In this document: positions 44,694 to 54,064 of the stretch, in pieces
Position numbering within the stretch: position 1 is the first letter of the stretch
Layout of the letters: the number at the start of each line of letters is the position of its first letter
Origin: Collimonas sp. OK307
Lineage (GTDB): Bacteria; Pseudomonadota; Gammaproteobacteria; Burkholderiales; Burkholderiaceae_D
DNA length: 64,000 bases
Direction: 5' to 3'
NCBI RefSeq assembly: GCF_900113705.1
Contig: NZ_FOQI01000002.1
Span: 1-64,000, forward strand
Program-made: the position numbers and the translations under genes
Notes under the pieces: generated by a model
What the model was told of the DNA's origin: nothing
Seen by the model: only the letters and a program-made list of their open reading frames with translations
Database searches by the model: none

Positions 44694-46019
44694 ATGAAAA
44701 ACGAAAAAAAATTGGAAGTTAAAACCATGCAGCAAAAACGACGCACGTTGTTAACCGGTGGCCTGACCGGGGGACTGATAGTTGGACTGGCAGCCGCGGC
44801 GTTGCCTTCAGAACTGCTGGCCAAGGAAAACAAAGCCGCCGGCCTGACACTAGATCGCGCCAAATGGGGTGAGCGCAATCGTCAGCAAATACAGGCACTG
44901 CTGGCGCGCAATGGCAAGAACAGCGCCGGCTACAACCCGAAACGCCGTCCTTACGCCGTATTCGACTGGGATAACACCAGCATCATGAACGATACCGAAG
45001 AGGCGTTGCTCATGTATCAGATCAACACCCTGTCGTTCAAGCTGAGCCCTGCGGAAATGGGCGCCATCATTCGCCAGAATGTCCCGGCCGGGCCGTTTGC
45101 CGCCAGCTACAAGAACGCCGCCGGCAACGCCGTCGAGCTGGAAGCCATCTGCAGCGACATCGATAGCAACTATCAATACCTGTACGACAACTACGAAAAA
45201 TTAAAAGGCAGCAAGAAACTGGAAGATATCCGCGAAACCGCCCAGTTCCAGGATTTCCGCGCCAAGCTGTATTACCTGTATGAAGCCGTCAATGAGACCT
45301 ACGGCGTCAATGTCGGCTATCCCTGGGTAATCTATTTTTTCACCAATATGTCGGTGGCCGAAGTACAGCAGCTGGCCGAGGCTTCCAACGATCACAATCT
45401 GGGCCTGGGGTTGGTCAAAACCAAATACACCAGCCCCGCGGCGCTGCCCGGTAAAGCAGGCATCGTCAGCGTGACGCATTTCCACGGGATTCGCTTGTGC
45501 ACCGAGATTGCGACCTTGATGGATGCGTTCGAGCAAAGCGGCATCGACGTCTATGTCAGCACCGCCTCGCTGGAGGAAGTGGTGGCGGTATTTGCGACGA
45601 CGCCCAAGTACGGCTACAACGTCAAGCGCGAGCATATACTCGGCCTGCGCCTGGAAACCGCCAACGGCGTGTTCATCAACAAATACAAGACTGGCTGGCC
45701 GCTCAACTGGGGACCGGGAAAAACCGAAGTCATCAAGAAGGAACTGGTCGCCAGCAAGGGTTACGGACCGATCTTCGTGGCTGGCGACAGCGATGGCGAC
45801 TACGACATGCTGCGCGATTTTGCCGACACCCAGCTAGGCATGATCGTCAATCGCATGAAGAAGGGCAAGATCGGCGATCTGTCCAAGCTGGCCGCGGATC
45901 AAATCCCGGCCAGGTCGCCGCGTTTCCTGCTGCAAGGCCGCAATGAACTGACTGGCAACTGGATGCCATCGGAAGCCAGCATCAAGTACGGCAAAACCGG
46001 CGAAACGCTGCTCGGCTAA
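44694..46019 (+). CDS. Exported HAD-superfamily phosphatase
   Basis: The 441-aa protein has a Tat-like leader (QKRRTLLTGGLTGGLIVGLAAAALP), HAD motif I FDWDNTSIMND, and motif IV GDSDGDYDMLRDF. It resembles the PchP-like phosphorylcholine phosphatase group (DxDNT). It probably hydrolyses a phosphomonoester in the periplasm. GGGAGG precedes the ATG at 44694; the open frame extends to 44478 but without a ribosome site. It lies upstream of a PhnD-like binding protein on the same strand, with a large palindrome between them. Confidence 0.82.
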   Translation: MKNEKKLEVKTMQQKRRTLLTGGLTGGLIVGLAAAALPSELLAKENKAAGLTLDRAKWGERNRQQIQALLARNGKNSAGYNPKRRPYAVFDWDNTSIMNDTEEALLMYQINTLSFKLSPAEMGAIIRQNVPAGPFAASYKNAAGNAVELEAICSDIDSNYQYLYDNYEKLKGSKKLEDIRETAQFQDFRAKLYYLYEAVNETYGVNVGYPWVIYFFTNMSVAEVQQLAEASNDHNLGLGLVKTKYTSPAALPGKAGIVSVTHFHGIRLCTEIATLMDAFEQSGIDVYVSTASLEEVVAVFATTPKYGYNVKREHILGLRLETANGVFINKYKTGWPLNWGPGKTEVIKKELVASKGYGPIFVAGDSDGDYDMLRDFADTQLGMIVNRMKKGKIGDLSKLAADQIPARSPRFLLQGRNELTGNWMPSEASIKYGKTGETLLG

Positions 46020-46032
46020 CGCTCTGCGCACA

Positions 46033-46054
46033 CCGGCTGCCCGCGGGCAGCCGG
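46033..46054 (+). terminator. Perfect palindrome after HAD phosphatase gene
   Basis: CCGGCTGCCCG and CGGGCAGCCGG (46033-46043 and 46044-46054) form a perfect 22-bp palindrome just after the stop. There is no T-tract, so it may be a weak terminator or a processing hairpin. Confidence 0.5.
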
Positions 46055-46154
46055 CTGCTGCACACATTCCTCGCATCGCATTGCTCGACCGTTGCCTCGG
46101 CACGGCCGATGTATCCGTTTTCCATCAACATTCGCAATAGTCAGATAGGCATTT

Positions 46155-47153
46155 ATGAAGAGATTACTAAAAACCGTCCTTGTTCTGTGTTCCATGATCG
46201 CGTCTTTTGCATTCGCCAAAGATGACGACGCTCCAAGAAAAATCACCATCGGCCTGATCGCCACCACCACCGCGGAAGATACCCAGAAACGCTGGCAGCC
46301 GGTGATTGACGATTTCGCCAAATACACAAAAATGGAAGTGCGCACGGTGGTATCCACCAACTACAACGAGATCCTGGCCGGATTGAAATCCAACACCATT
46401 CAGGTCGCCTGGCTAAGCAGCAAGATTGCGCTTGCAGCGGTGGAAGATAACCAGTCGACGGTTTTTGCGCAGATGGTAAAGCAAGACGGTTCGCGCGGTT
46501 ACAACTCGGTACTGATCACGCCCGCGAAGAGCCCGGTCAAATCGTTCGAGGATATCTTGGCCAACAAGGGCGTCTACAGTTTCTATGACGGAGACAAAAG
46601 CTCGACCTCAGGCTACCTGGTGCCGGCCTACTATGCCTTCGCCAAGAATAAAGTAGAGCCGGAGCGGTTGTTCAAGACGATTACGGTCGGCAATCACAAG
46701 AAAAACCTGCAGGCGGTAATCGACGGCCAGGTCGACGTGGCGACCAACAATACCGAAGAACTGGACAGGCTGAAAATAGAATCGCCAGAGCAATTCAGCA
46801 AGCTGCGAGTGATCTGGTCATCTCCTTTGATTCCCAACGATCCGCTGCTGTATCGCAAGGATCTGCCGAACGCTGCCAAAGCCAGAATCGAAGATTTTTT
46901 CGTCACCTACGGCAAGTCGAAAAATCCTGCGAGCCAGCCTGACGTACTGCAAAAAATTCTCGGTCTGTCCGGTTTCCAGCATTCCACCGACGCTCAGTTG
47001 AAGCCGATCGCCGACCTCACCATGTTTGGCCTGTTGCGCAGCAATATGTATGACGCCAAATTGAGTACGGTGCAAAAGCAGAAGGCTTTCGAAGACATTA
47101 CCGCTCGCTTCGGAAAATTGAGCATGGCGTTGGAGATGGCGCGTATACGGTAA
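46155..47153 (+). CDS. PhnD-like phosphonate/phosphite-type binding protein
   Basis: The 332-aa protein has a signal peptide (about 1-21, SFAFA-KD) and the PhnD/PtxB-like domain: ITIGLIATTTAEDTQKRWQPVIDDFAK, GLKSNTIQVAWLSSKIAL, GYNSVLITPAKSPVKSFEDIL, SSTSGYLVPAYYAF, IDGQVDVATNN and WSSPLIPNDPLLYRKDLP. No permease or ATPase gene is next to it, so it is an orphan. The neighbouring HAD phosphatase hints at phosphorylated compounds, but the ligand is unknown. Confidence 0.87.
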   Translation: MKRLLKTVLVLCSMIASFAFAKDDDAPRKITIGLIATTTAEDTQKRWQPVIDDFAKYTKMEVRTVVSTNYNEILAGLKSNTIQVAWLSSKIALAAVEDNQSTVFAQMVKQDGSRGYNSVLITPAKSPVKSFEDILANKGVYSFYDGDKSSTSGYLVPAYYAFAKNKVEPERLFKTITVGNHKKNLQAVIDGQVDVATNNTEELDRLKIESPEQFSKLRVIWSSPLIPNDPLLYRKDLPNAAKARIEDFFVTYGKSKNPASQPDVLQKILGLSGFQHSTDAQLKPIADLTMFGLLRSNMYDAKLSTVQKQKAFEDITARFGKLSMALEMARIR

Positions 47154-47198
47154 CGCGTCCTGTAGCGGCGCGGCGCGAGTACAGCGTCAGTTACATGC

Positions 47199-48611
47199 TT
47201 AAATGCGTGCCGCGCCGTCCGGGAAATACAAGCTGAAACGAATCAGCCCTTCATGCGAACACACAACATCCGCACTGCCCCCATGCACCAGCATGATGGC
47301 GCGCACGATGGCCAGGCCCAGGCCATTCGATTCAGTATATTCGCTGCGTGATTTATCGCCACGGTAAAACCGGTCGAACAGACGATCCAGCTGCTCTCGC
47401 GGTATCGGATCGCCCTGGTTTTCCACTTCGACCTGAATCCCTTCTCCCTGCGCCCGACCACTGAGGCGCACCGTACTGCCGGGCAGCGCATAACGCACCG
47501 CATTGACTACCAGGTTACTCACGGCGCGGCGCCACATGACCGGGCTGGCTTGCACCTTGCCGCTGGCGTCGACTTCCAGGCGGATACCGCGTTCTTCGGC
47601 AACACCTTCAAAATAATCGGCGATCTTATGCAACTCGTCGGCCAATATCAACGGCGTTTTTTCTACCGTCAGACCGGCATGATCGGCATGCGCCAGAAAC
47701 AGGATGTTTTCGACAATCCGGCTCAGGCGTTGTAATTCTTCCAGGTTCGATTCCAGTACTTGCTGGTATTCGGCGGCGTTACGCACCTTGCCCAAAGTTA
47801 CCTGGGTCTGTCCCATCAGCGCGCCGATCGGGGTCCTTATCTCGTGCGCCAGATCGGCGGAAAATTGCGACAGATGCTCATAGCCGTAGGCCAGCCGGTC
47901 CAGCATCGCATTGAACGAAGCTGCCAGCCGGCGCAGCTCCTGCGGCGCGTCTTCTTCCCGCAGACGTACAGCAATGTTGGTTGGGCTGACTTCAGCGGCG
48001 CGCTCCGCCATCGCCTTCAACGGCAGAAAGCCGCGCTTGAGCACCAGGAAGCCTAGCAGCGCCGTCAGCAGCACAGAAGCTGCCGCTGCCGCGATCACTT
48101 GCCAATAATAGCGGGCCAGGATATGCGATTCCTGGGTCATCACATGGGCGCCGGTAATCACTACGGTAGTGCCGTCGCTGCCGACCTCGGCCAGTGCCGA
48201 CACCCAGCGCACGCGAACGCCGTCGGTCCGTTCGCCTGGCGTCAGCGCGCCAAGTTTCAGCGCTTGATTCAGGTTTTGCGGCGTCATCGGCGGCGGTGTC
48301 ATGTTATCGGGATTAACCCGCACGAATGGTGTTTGCCCCGGATAACCGAACATCAGTACATCCTGCTCGCTGCCCAGCATGGTTTCGAACAGGGCCGGCC
48401 GGTCTTCCATCTGCTTGACGTTGTACAGATCGTGCAACAGGCGGCGAAAATGCTCGACCCGGCCGATCAGGGAATAATCGGCGCGCGTTTCCAACGCCTG
48501 CCGGGTCGACGAATACAAGTACATGCCGAGGCTGGTCACGATGGCACAGGCGATCAGCGCGAACAGGAAAGTCACGCGTGCCGTCAGCGATTGCCTACGC
48601 CAGATATTCAT
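47199..48611 (-). CDS. cusS: Heavy-metal-type sensor histidine kinase (CusS/IrlS)
   Basis: The 470-aa protein has a membrane helix at about 11-32, a periplasmic domain (about 33-168), a second helix and HAMP (about 172-245), then H-box [20 protein letters not shown]-box [16 protein letters not shown] and G2 [12 protein letters not shown]. It belongs to the CusS/CopS heavy-metal kinase branch. It overlaps the regulator stop by 4 bp, so the pair is coupled. By its divergent target operon it might instead sense periplasmic oxidants, as HprS does in E. coli. Confidence 0.9.
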   Translation of the reverse strand: MNIWRRQSLTARVTFLFALIACAIVTSLGMYLYSSTRQALETRADYSLIGRVEHFRRLLHDLYNVKQMEDRPALFETMLGSEQDVLMFGYPGQTPFVRVNPDNMTPPPMTPQNLNQALKLGALTPGERTDGVRVRWVSALAEVGSDGTTVVITGAHVMTQESHILARYYWQVIAAAAASVLLTALLGFLVLKRGFLPLKAMAERAAEVSPTNIAVRLREEDAPQELRRLAASFNAMLDRLAYGYEHLSQFSADLAHEIRTPIGALMGQTQVTLGKVRNAAEYQQVLESNLEELQRLSRIVENILFLAHADHAGLTVEKTPLILADELHKIADYFEGVAEERGIRLEVDASGKVQASPVMWRRAVSNLVVNAVRYALPGSTVRLSGRAQGEGIQVEVENQGDPIPREQLDRLFDRFYRGDKSRSEYTESNGLGLAIVRAIMLVHGGSADVVCSHEGLIRFSLYFPDGAARI

Positions 48612-49288
48612 GGATTTTCCGCGAACATGTAACCGATGCTGCGCACCGTGTGTATCAGTTTATGTTCGAAGGGATTATCGATCTTGGCGCGCAGGCGCTT
48701 GATAGCGACATCAACCACATTGGTGTCGCTGTCGAAATTCATATCCCACACCTCCGAGGCGATGACAGTGCGCGACAGCGCTTCGCCTTTACGCTTGACC
48801 AGCAGATGCAGCAATAGAAATTCCTTGTTAGTGAGAACGATATCGATACCTTGGCGCGTGACCCTGCGGCGCAGCAGATCGAGCTGCAAATCGGCGACCT
48901 GGAAGAAATCCAGTTCATGCGTCTCGCGTACTACGCCGCGCCGCAGCAGCGTGCGGATGCGCAGCAGCAGTTCGGTAAAGGAAAAAGGTTTGACCAGATA
49001 ATCGTCGGCACCCAGTTCCAGGCCCCGGATACGGTCGTTGACGTGATCGCGCGCGGTCAGGAAAATCACCGGCAGATCGCGCTTGGCACGCAAGGCGCCC
49101 ATGATTTTCCAGCCATCTATGCCGGGCAACATCACATCCAGCACCACCAGGTCATAGGAATTCTCCAGCGCCATGTGCAAGCCGTCGCTACCGTTGCGAA
49201 CCAGATCGACCGCGTAGCCGGATTCGCGCAAACCTTTTTTGAGGTAGGCGCCGGTCTTGGGATCGTCTTCAATGACGAGGATAGACAT
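48608..49288 (-). CDS. cusR: Heavy-metal-type response regulator (CusR/CopR/HprR)
   Basis: The 226-aa protein has a receiver domain (IEDD 6-9, D51 in [10 protein letters not shown] in LVKPFSF) and an OmpR-type winged helix ([53 protein letters not shown]), characteristic of CusR/CopR/IrlR. A perfect copper-box-like palindrome stands 66 bp upstream of its start, between it and the divergent Mo-enzyme operon. Copper and oxidant (HprR) versions cannot be told apart from sequence. Confidence 0.92.
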   Translation of the reverse strand: MSILVIEDDPKTGAYLKKGLRESGYAVDLVRNGSDGLHMALENSYDLVVLDVMLPGIDGWKIMGALRAKRDLPVIFLTARDHVNDRIRGLELGADDYLVKPFSFTELLLRIRTLLRRGVVRETHELDFFQVADLQLDLLRRRVTRQGIDIVLTNKEFLLLHLLVKRKGEALSRTVIASEVWDMNFDSDTNVVDVAIKRLRAKIDNPFEHKLIHTVRSIGYMFAENP

Positions 49289-49353
49289 GCTGGGCCTGTT
49301 GAGTGCTTATGGACTTGAAAACCACCCCATTCTATCAATTCGATAGTCGAGAA

Positions 49354-49373
49354 GAATGACAATATTGTCATTC
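49354..49373. promoter_or_regulatory. CusR/CopR-type palindrome
   Basis: GAATGACAATATTGTCATTC is a perfect 20-bp palindrome and matches the CusR/CopR box core ATGACAA-n2-TTGTCAT. It lies between the divergent regulator gene and the secreted protein gene, so it should control both. Confidence 0.88.
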
Positions 49374-49441
49374 GCATGTCACCGATAAGACATTGCCCCG
49401 CGCCTAGACTGGACCTCCCAGCAATCACAGAGACCGTTTCC

Positions 49442-50065
49442 ATGAAAACCACACAACTCCTGCACCGGCTTGTTCCTGTATTGGCAGCATCTGCACTCCT
49501 GGCCTATGGCAGCATGGCTGCCGCGCAAGCAGCGGCGCCGGTGACCCGGGTCCGCGCCACCATCGACAAGGTGAATGCCGACAATCTCGAAGTCAGCGCC
49601 AAGGGCGGCAAGAAAATGACGCTGAAACTGGCTCCCGACCTGACGCTCTTCTCGGTCAGCCACGCAGCGATCGGCGATATCAAATCGGACAGTTTTATCG
49701 GCACAGCGGCAGTGCCACTGCCGGACGGCAGCCTGAAGGCGCTGGAAGTGCACGTATTCCCGGCCGGCATGAAGGTTGGCGAGGGTCATTACGCCTGGGA
49801 TCTCGGCAAGAACAGCAGCATGACCAACGGTACCGTGGGCGATGTGGTGGTGACCAGCGGCCGCACGATCACGGTCAAATATCCTGATGGCGAAAAGAAA
49901 ATCGTAGTGCCGGCCGATGTTCCTATCGTCAGCCTCAACAAAGGTGACCGCAGCTTGCTGGTGCCGGGCGCGCACGGCGTGTTTTTTGTCAGCAAGGCCG
50001 CCGATGGCAGCGACGTTGTCGGCCGCGCCACGGTCGGCGTCAATGGCGTAGTGCCGCCGATGTAA
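49442..50065 (+). CDS. Secreted DUF5666-like protein
   Basis: The 207-aa protein has a signal peptide (about 1-29, MAAAQA-AA) and two or three OB-like or beta-barrel repeats of the form VRATIDKVNADNLEVSAKGGKKMTLKLAPDL and GTVGDVVVTSGRTITVKYPDGEKKIVV, similar to DUF5666 proteins. It has no cysteine or haem motif. It is the first gene of an operon with a cytochrome b and a Mo oxidoreductase under a CusR-type box. A role in binding metal or supporting the enzyme is possible but unproven. Confidence 0.72.
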   Translation: MKTTQLLHRLVPVLAASALLAYGSMAAAQAAAPVTRVRATIDKVNADNLEVSAKGGKKMTLKLAPDLTLFSVSHAAIGDIKSDSFIGTAAVPLPDGSLKALEVHVFPAGMKVGEGHYAWDLGKNSSMTNGTVGDVVVTSGRTITVKYPDGEKKIVVPADVPIVSLNKGDRSLLVPGAHGVFFVSKAADGSDVVGRATVGVNGVVPPM

Positions 50066-50074
50066 TGCAGCATC

Positions 50075-50101
50075 GCGGGCGGCCCCCCTCCCGCCGCCCG
50101 C
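50075..50101 (+). terminator. GC-rich intercistronic hairpin
   Basis: GCGGGCGG (50075-50082) pairs with CCGCCCGC (50094-50101) between the secreted protein and cytochrome genes. With no T-tract it may only modulate expression of the second and third genes. Confidence 0.5.
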
Positions 50102-50125
50102 ACCGATTCTTGATAAGGTGTACTC

Positions 50126-50779
50126 ATGGCGAATGCTGACAAACCCCGTACCCGCATCATTCATCCGCTGCTGGTGCGTGTAGCCCACTGGATCAATGCC
50201 TTTGCCATCGCCTGCATGGTGATGAGCGGCTGGCAGATCTACAACGCCTCGCCGCTGTTCGGTTTCGATTTTCCCCGATGGGCAACCTTGGGCGGCTGGC
50301 TGGGCGGCGCAATTGCCTGGCATCTGGCGGCGATGTGGCTGCTGGTGGTGAACGGCTTGATCTATCTTGGCTACGGTTTGCTGGCGGGTCATTTCCGCCG
50401 CCATTTCCTGCCGCTGCGGCCGCGCGACCTGCTGCGCAACGTCAAGGATGCGCTGACTTTCAAGCTGGCGCATCAGCCGGGCATATATAACGCCGTGCAA
50501 CGCCTGATGTACATCGCCGTGTTGCTGCTCGGCGTGCTGGTGGTGGCGTCCGGCCTGTCGATCTGGAAACCGGTGCAGCTAGACGGCCTGGTTGATCTGT
50601 TCGGCGGTTACGATATCGCGCGCCGCGTGCACTTTGTTGCGATGGCAGGCATCGTGGCATTCGTTGCGGTGCATCTGGCGCTGGTGCTGATCGTGCCGAG
50701 TACCTTACTGCCAATGCTGACCGGACGGGCGCCTCGCCATTCCCGTGACAAGACCCCGAAACAGGAGCAACAAGCATGA
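50126..50779 (+). CDS. Cytochrome b561-type membrane subunit
   Basis: The 217-aa protein has four membrane helices with likely haem ligands: RVAHWINAFAIACMVMSGWQIY (helix 1), AIAWHLAAMWLLVVNGLIYL (helix 2), YIAVLLLGVLVVASGLSIW and RRVHFVAMAGIVAFVAVHLALVLI (helix 4). It is the cytochrome b561/Ni-Fe-hydrogenase b type that often passes quinol electrons to a periplasmic oxidoreductase. Its stop overlaps the Mo-enzyme start by 4 bp, so the two form a complex by all appearances. Confidence 0.9.
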   Translation: MANADKPRTRIIHPLLVRVAHWINAFAIACMVMSGWQIYNASPLFGFDFPRWATLGGWLGGAIAWHLAAMWLLVVNGLIYLGYGLLAGHFRRHFLPLRPRDLLRNVKDALTFKLAHQPGIYNAVQRLMYIAVLLLGVLVVASGLSIWKPVQLDGLVDLFGGYDIARRVHFVAMAGIVAFVAVHLALVLIVPSTLLPMLTGRAPRHSRDKTPKQEQQA

Positions 50780-51534
50780 CCGAAAAGAAAAATAAGCTGC
50801 CGAAAAACAACGAACTCCAGCCTGAGCTGGTGCAGCTGCAGCGCCGCCTTTTCCTGCGTTCCGGCCTGTCGCTGGGTGCATTGTCGCTGCTGTCCGGTTG
50901 CAATTTGCAGGACGGCGATCAAGTCGATAAAGTATTGTGGGCCATGTCACGCTGGAACGACCGGGTACAAGGCATGCTGTTCCGCCCCGATCACCTGGCG
51001 CCGACTTATCCGGCCAGCATGATTACCAAGCCGTTTCCATTCAACGCTTTCTATGACGTCGACTCGGCCCCGGAAATCGACGGCGATACCTATAAGCTGG
51101 AAGTCTCGGGCCTGGTGCGCGACCAACGTAGCTGGAACCTGGCGCAATTGCGGGCATTGCCGCAAGAATCGCAAATCACGCGGCATATCTGTATAGAAGG
51201 CTGGAGTGCAATCGGCCAGTGGAGCGGTGTGCCGTTCCGTACTTTCCTGGCCCATATCGGCGCGGATACCACGGCGCGTTATGTCGGCTTCAAGTGTGCA
51301 GATCGTTATTATTCAAGCATCGACATGGCCACGGCTCTGCATCCGCAGACGATACTGGCGCTGGACTTCGGACAGTCGCCATTGCCGACTGAATACGGCT
51401 ATCCGTTGAAGCTGCGGGTGCCGACCAAGCTCGGTTTCAAAAATCCCAAGCACATCGCCGCCATCTTCGTCACCAATGAGAATCCGGGCGGTTATTGGGA
51501 AGATCAGGGATATAACTGGTATAGCGGCTCATAA
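50776..51534 (+). CDS. Periplasmic molybdopterin oxidoreductase, sulfite-oxidase fold (MsrP/YedY-like)
   Basis: The 252-aa protein has a twin-arginine leader (QRRLFLRSGLSLGALSLLSGC; C42 could also be lipidated) and a sulfite-oxidase-type Mo domain with the cofactor Cys139 in RHICIEGWSAIGQWSG, then KCADRYYSSID and YGYPLKLRVPTKLGFKNPKHI. It is shorter than MsrP (about 330 aa) and is paired with a b561 subunit rather than MsrQ. Reduction of methionine sulfoxide or another S/N-oxide is plausible by analogy only. Confidence 0.88.
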   Translation: MTEKKNKLPKNNELQPELVQLQRRLFLRSGLSLGALSLLSGCNLQDGDQVDKVLWAMSRWNDRVQGMLFRPDHLAPTYPASMITKPFPFNAFYDVDSAPEIDGDTYKLEVSGLVRDQRSWNLAQLRALPQESQITRHICIEGWSAIGQWSGVPFRTFLAHIGADTTARYVGFKCADRYYSSIDMATALHPQTILALDFGQSPLPTEYGYPLKLRVPTKLGFKNPKHIAAIFVTNENPGGYWEDQGYNWYSGS

Positions 51535-51542
51535 ACGAACCT

Positions 51543-51734
51543 TCATTCACCGCGTCCGGTGCAGCAAGGGCAGGAGCGATGCTGATTCATTAAATGAGGC
51601 GGGCTTGTATCTTCATCATCTTGCGCAAGCGTTTTCATGAACGCGGCTAGCGATTTTTCCATGCTAGCGAGCAGATCGGCCGGGGCAGGCGGGCTGGAAT
51701 TGTTTGGCAGGACGAGTTTCTGGCGGGAGGTCAT
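51543..51734 (-). CDS. Small hypothetical protein with C-terminal CPCC
   Basis: The 63-aa product has an N-terminal basic stretch, a central amphipathic segment (PADLLASMEKSLAAFMKTLAQ) and a CPCC near the end that could bind metal. It occupies most of the gap between the Mo-enzyme and oligopeptidase A genes, on the opposite strand from the former. I do not recognise a family; the coding call rests on composition and helix periodicity. Confidence 0.4.
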   Translation of the reverse strand: MTSRQKLVLPNNSSPPAPADLLASMEKSLAAFMKTLAQDDEDTSPPHLMNQHRSCPCCTGRGE

Positions 51735-51850
51735 GGTCGCAGTAAAAAATGCGGCTGCCAGACAAGACGAGGCAGCACTTGTTACCGAGTGTCTCGGTTC
51801 AGGCTGGTAACGTCAAACGACAAATTTTCAAGTTTGTATGAGCGGAATTC

Positions 51851-51887
51851 AAGTAGGGTGGGGCAAAAAATCTTGCCCACCCTACTT
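51851..51887. terminator. Long hairpin downstream of oligopeptidase A
   Basis: AAGTAGGGTGGG-GCAA and TTGCCCACCCTACTT pair over 15 bases with one bulge. It sits 20 bp past the oligopeptidase A stop. TAGGGTGGG palindromes of this type are scattered in many bacterial genomes, so it may be a repeat as well as a terminator. Confidence 0.6.
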
Positions 51888-51907
51888 CTTTACTCGCGAA
51901 CGGCTGC

Positions 51908-53965
51908 TTATGCAATCAAACCGCGTTTAGCCAGCATCGGCTCCACCTTCGGATCGCGGCCGCGGAATGCGCGGAACGCCAGGGCCGGATCTTGTTTGTT
52001 GCCAGAGCTGTAGATGTAACGCTGCAAACGTTCGGCAATCTTTGGCTCGAACGGGTCGCCGGCTTCAATGAAGGCATTGTACGCGTCGGCATCCAGCACT
52101 TCGGCCCACATGTACACGTAGTAGCCGGCCGCATAATCTGCACCGCTGAACAAATGCTGGAAGTGGGACAGATGATGACGCTGGCCGATGTCTTGCGGCA
52201 CTCCCAGCAGTTCGCACTGCTGCGCTTCGAAGGCGGCGATGTCCACCTTGCTGCCGTTCGGCAGCGAGTGCAAGGCCATATCGATCAAGGCCGGGCCGGC
52301 ATACATGATGGTGGCCCAGGCCTGGTCGAACTGGCGCGCGCGCTTCAGCTTTTCCAGTAACGCTGGCGGCATCGCTTCGCCGCTCTGATAATGACGGGCA
52401 TGGCGCTGCAGCACGACCTCTTCTTCAGCCCAGTTCTCGAAAATCTGCGACGGCAATTCAACGTAATCCTGCAATACCTGGGTGCCTGCCAGGCGCTCGT
52501 ATTTCACCTGCGACAGCAAGCCGTGCAAGCCGTGGCCGAACTCATGGAACAAGGTGCGGACATCGTCAAAACTCAGCAAGGTCGTTTCCGCCTTGGCGAA
52601 ATTATTGTTGTTGATGACCACCGGCAGCGTGCCGCCGTTGTGACCGGACTGGCTGCGGAAAATATGCATCCAGGCGCCGCTACGCTTGCTGGCGCGGGCA
52701 TAGTTATCGCCGATGAACAAACCGATCAATGCGTTGTCGCGATTGCGCACTTCCCACAGGCGCGCATCGGCATGATGCAACGCGACGCCGTGCTGTTCGA
52801 CGAAGCTGATGCCAAACAGACGTTGGGCGCAATCGAACATGGCGCAGATCATGTTTTCGAGCGCAAAGTAAGGCTTCAACTCGGCGTCGTCGAGATCGTA
52901 GCGCGCCTGCCGTACTTTCTCGGCCAGGTAACGCCAGTCCCAGGCTGCGATCGGCGTCGGCTGGCCCAGGCTGCGCGCCATTTCGGTCAGCGCGGCGCGG
53001 TCGTCGGCAGCTTTGGCCTTGGCCGGTTCCCAGACCTTGCCGAGCAAAGCCGACACCGCTTCCGGTTTGCCGGCCATGCGGTCGATCAACTGATAGTCGG
53101 CGTAAGTCGGATAACCGTGCAACCGTGCCTGTTCCTGACGCAAAGCCATGATTTCAGCGGCTACTGGACGATTATCATGAGCGCCGGCATGGGCGCCGCG
53201 CGCTACCCGGCCTTGCCATACCGATTGCCGCAGATCGCGTCGATCGGAAAACGTCAGGAAAGGTTCGGCTAGCGATGGCGACAAGGTAATTACATGGCTG
53301 TTTTCCGGCAAGCCGCGTTGTTGCGCTGCCGATTTGGCTGAAGCACGCAGAAAATCAGGCAAGCCCGCCAGCGCGGCTTCGTCTTCCAGTACCAGCGTAA
53401 AACTGGATTCGTCGGCCAGCACGTTTTGCGTGAACGCGGTGCTCAAGGCAGCCAATCTTTCGGTCAAGGCGCTGTAGCGCGCCCGCGATTGCGGCGGCAG
53501 GTTGGCGCCGGCACGGACGAAATCGAGATGGATGCGCTCCAGCAGGCGCAGTTGTTCCGGATCCAGGTCCAGCTCAGTGCGCTTTGCGTACAGTTCGGCG
53601 ATCCGTGCAAACAGGCCGGCATGCAGATAGATCGCATTCTTGTGCGCGGCCAGCCGCGGCGCCAGTTCGATCTCGACAGCTTGCAGGGCCGGTGAAGTTT
53701 CGCTTGCGGTCAGGTTCTCGAACAGCAGGCTGATGCGGCTGTTAAGGCGACCCGAAGCGTCGAAAGCGGCCAGCGTGTTGGCAAAATTTGGCGCTGCGGA
53801 TTGCGCGGCAATCGCATCGATTTCAGCCAGGTGCGCAGGCAGCGCAACTGCAAATGCGGCTACGAAATGTTCAGCCCTTACCTGATCGAACGGCGGCAAT
53901 CCGTAAGGGGTATTCCAGTCTTGCAACAGCGGGTTGATGGCTTGAGCATCTGTCATGGCTAGCAT
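51908..53965 (-). CDS. prlC: Oligopeptidase A (M3 metallopeptidase)
   Basis: The 685-aa protein has the M3 zinc motif HEFGHGLHGLL (HExxH variant H-E-F-G-H, with a downstream Glu in LPSQIFENWAEEE) and the family end ADYAAGYYVYMWAEVLDADAYNAF. It degrades signal peptides and short peptides in the cytoplasm. Length matches OpdA (about 680 aa). It is monocistronic. Confidence 0.95.
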   Translation of the reverse strand: MLAMTDAQAINPLLQDWNTPYGLPPFDQVRAEHFVAAFAVALPAHLAEIDAIAAQSAAPNFANTLAAFDASGRLNSRISLLFENLTASETSPALQAVEIELAPRLAAHKNAIYLHAGLFARIAELYAKRTELDLDPEQLRLLERIHLDFVRAGANLPPQSRARYSALTERLAALSTAFTQNVLADESSFTLVLEDEAALAGLPDFLRASAKSAAQQRGLPENSHVITLSPSLAEPFLTFSDRRDLRQSVWQGRVARGAHAGAHDNRPVAAEIMALRQEQARLHGYPTYADYQLIDRMAGKPEAVSALLGKVWEPAKAKAADDRAALTEMARSLGQPTPIAAWDWRYLAEKVRQARYDLDDAELKPYFALENMICAMFDCAQRLFGISFVEQHGVALHHADARLWEVRNRDNALIGLFIGDNYARASKRSGAWMHIFRSQSGHNGGTLPVVINNNNFAKAETTLLSFDDVRTLFHEFGHGLHGLLSQVKYERLAGTQVLQDYVELPSQIFENWAEEEVVLQRHARHYQSGEAMPPALLEKLKRARQFDQAWATIMYAGPALIDMALHSLPNGSKVDIAAFEAQQCELLGVPQDIGQRHHLSHFQHLFSGADYAAGYYVYMWAEVLDADAYNAFIEAGDPFEPKIAERLQRYIYSSGNKQDPALAFRAFRGRDPKVEPMLAKRGLIA

Positions 53966-54032
53966 CCGGACTAAAGAAGAGAACGCTATTGTATCGCCGT
54001 ATGCGAATCTTTAATGCGCCCCGCCAGAGGTA

Positions 54033-54064
54033 GTTTGTAAGCTCTGATAGCCGGGCTTACAAAC
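54033..54064 (-). terminator. Hairpin overlapping DUF1348 stop codon
   Basis: GTTTGTAAGC (54033-54042) and GCTTACAAAC (54055-54064) pair perfectly with a 12-nt loop, and the stop codon lies inside one arm. It may end the DUF1348 transcript, though no T-tract follows. Confidence 0.5.
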
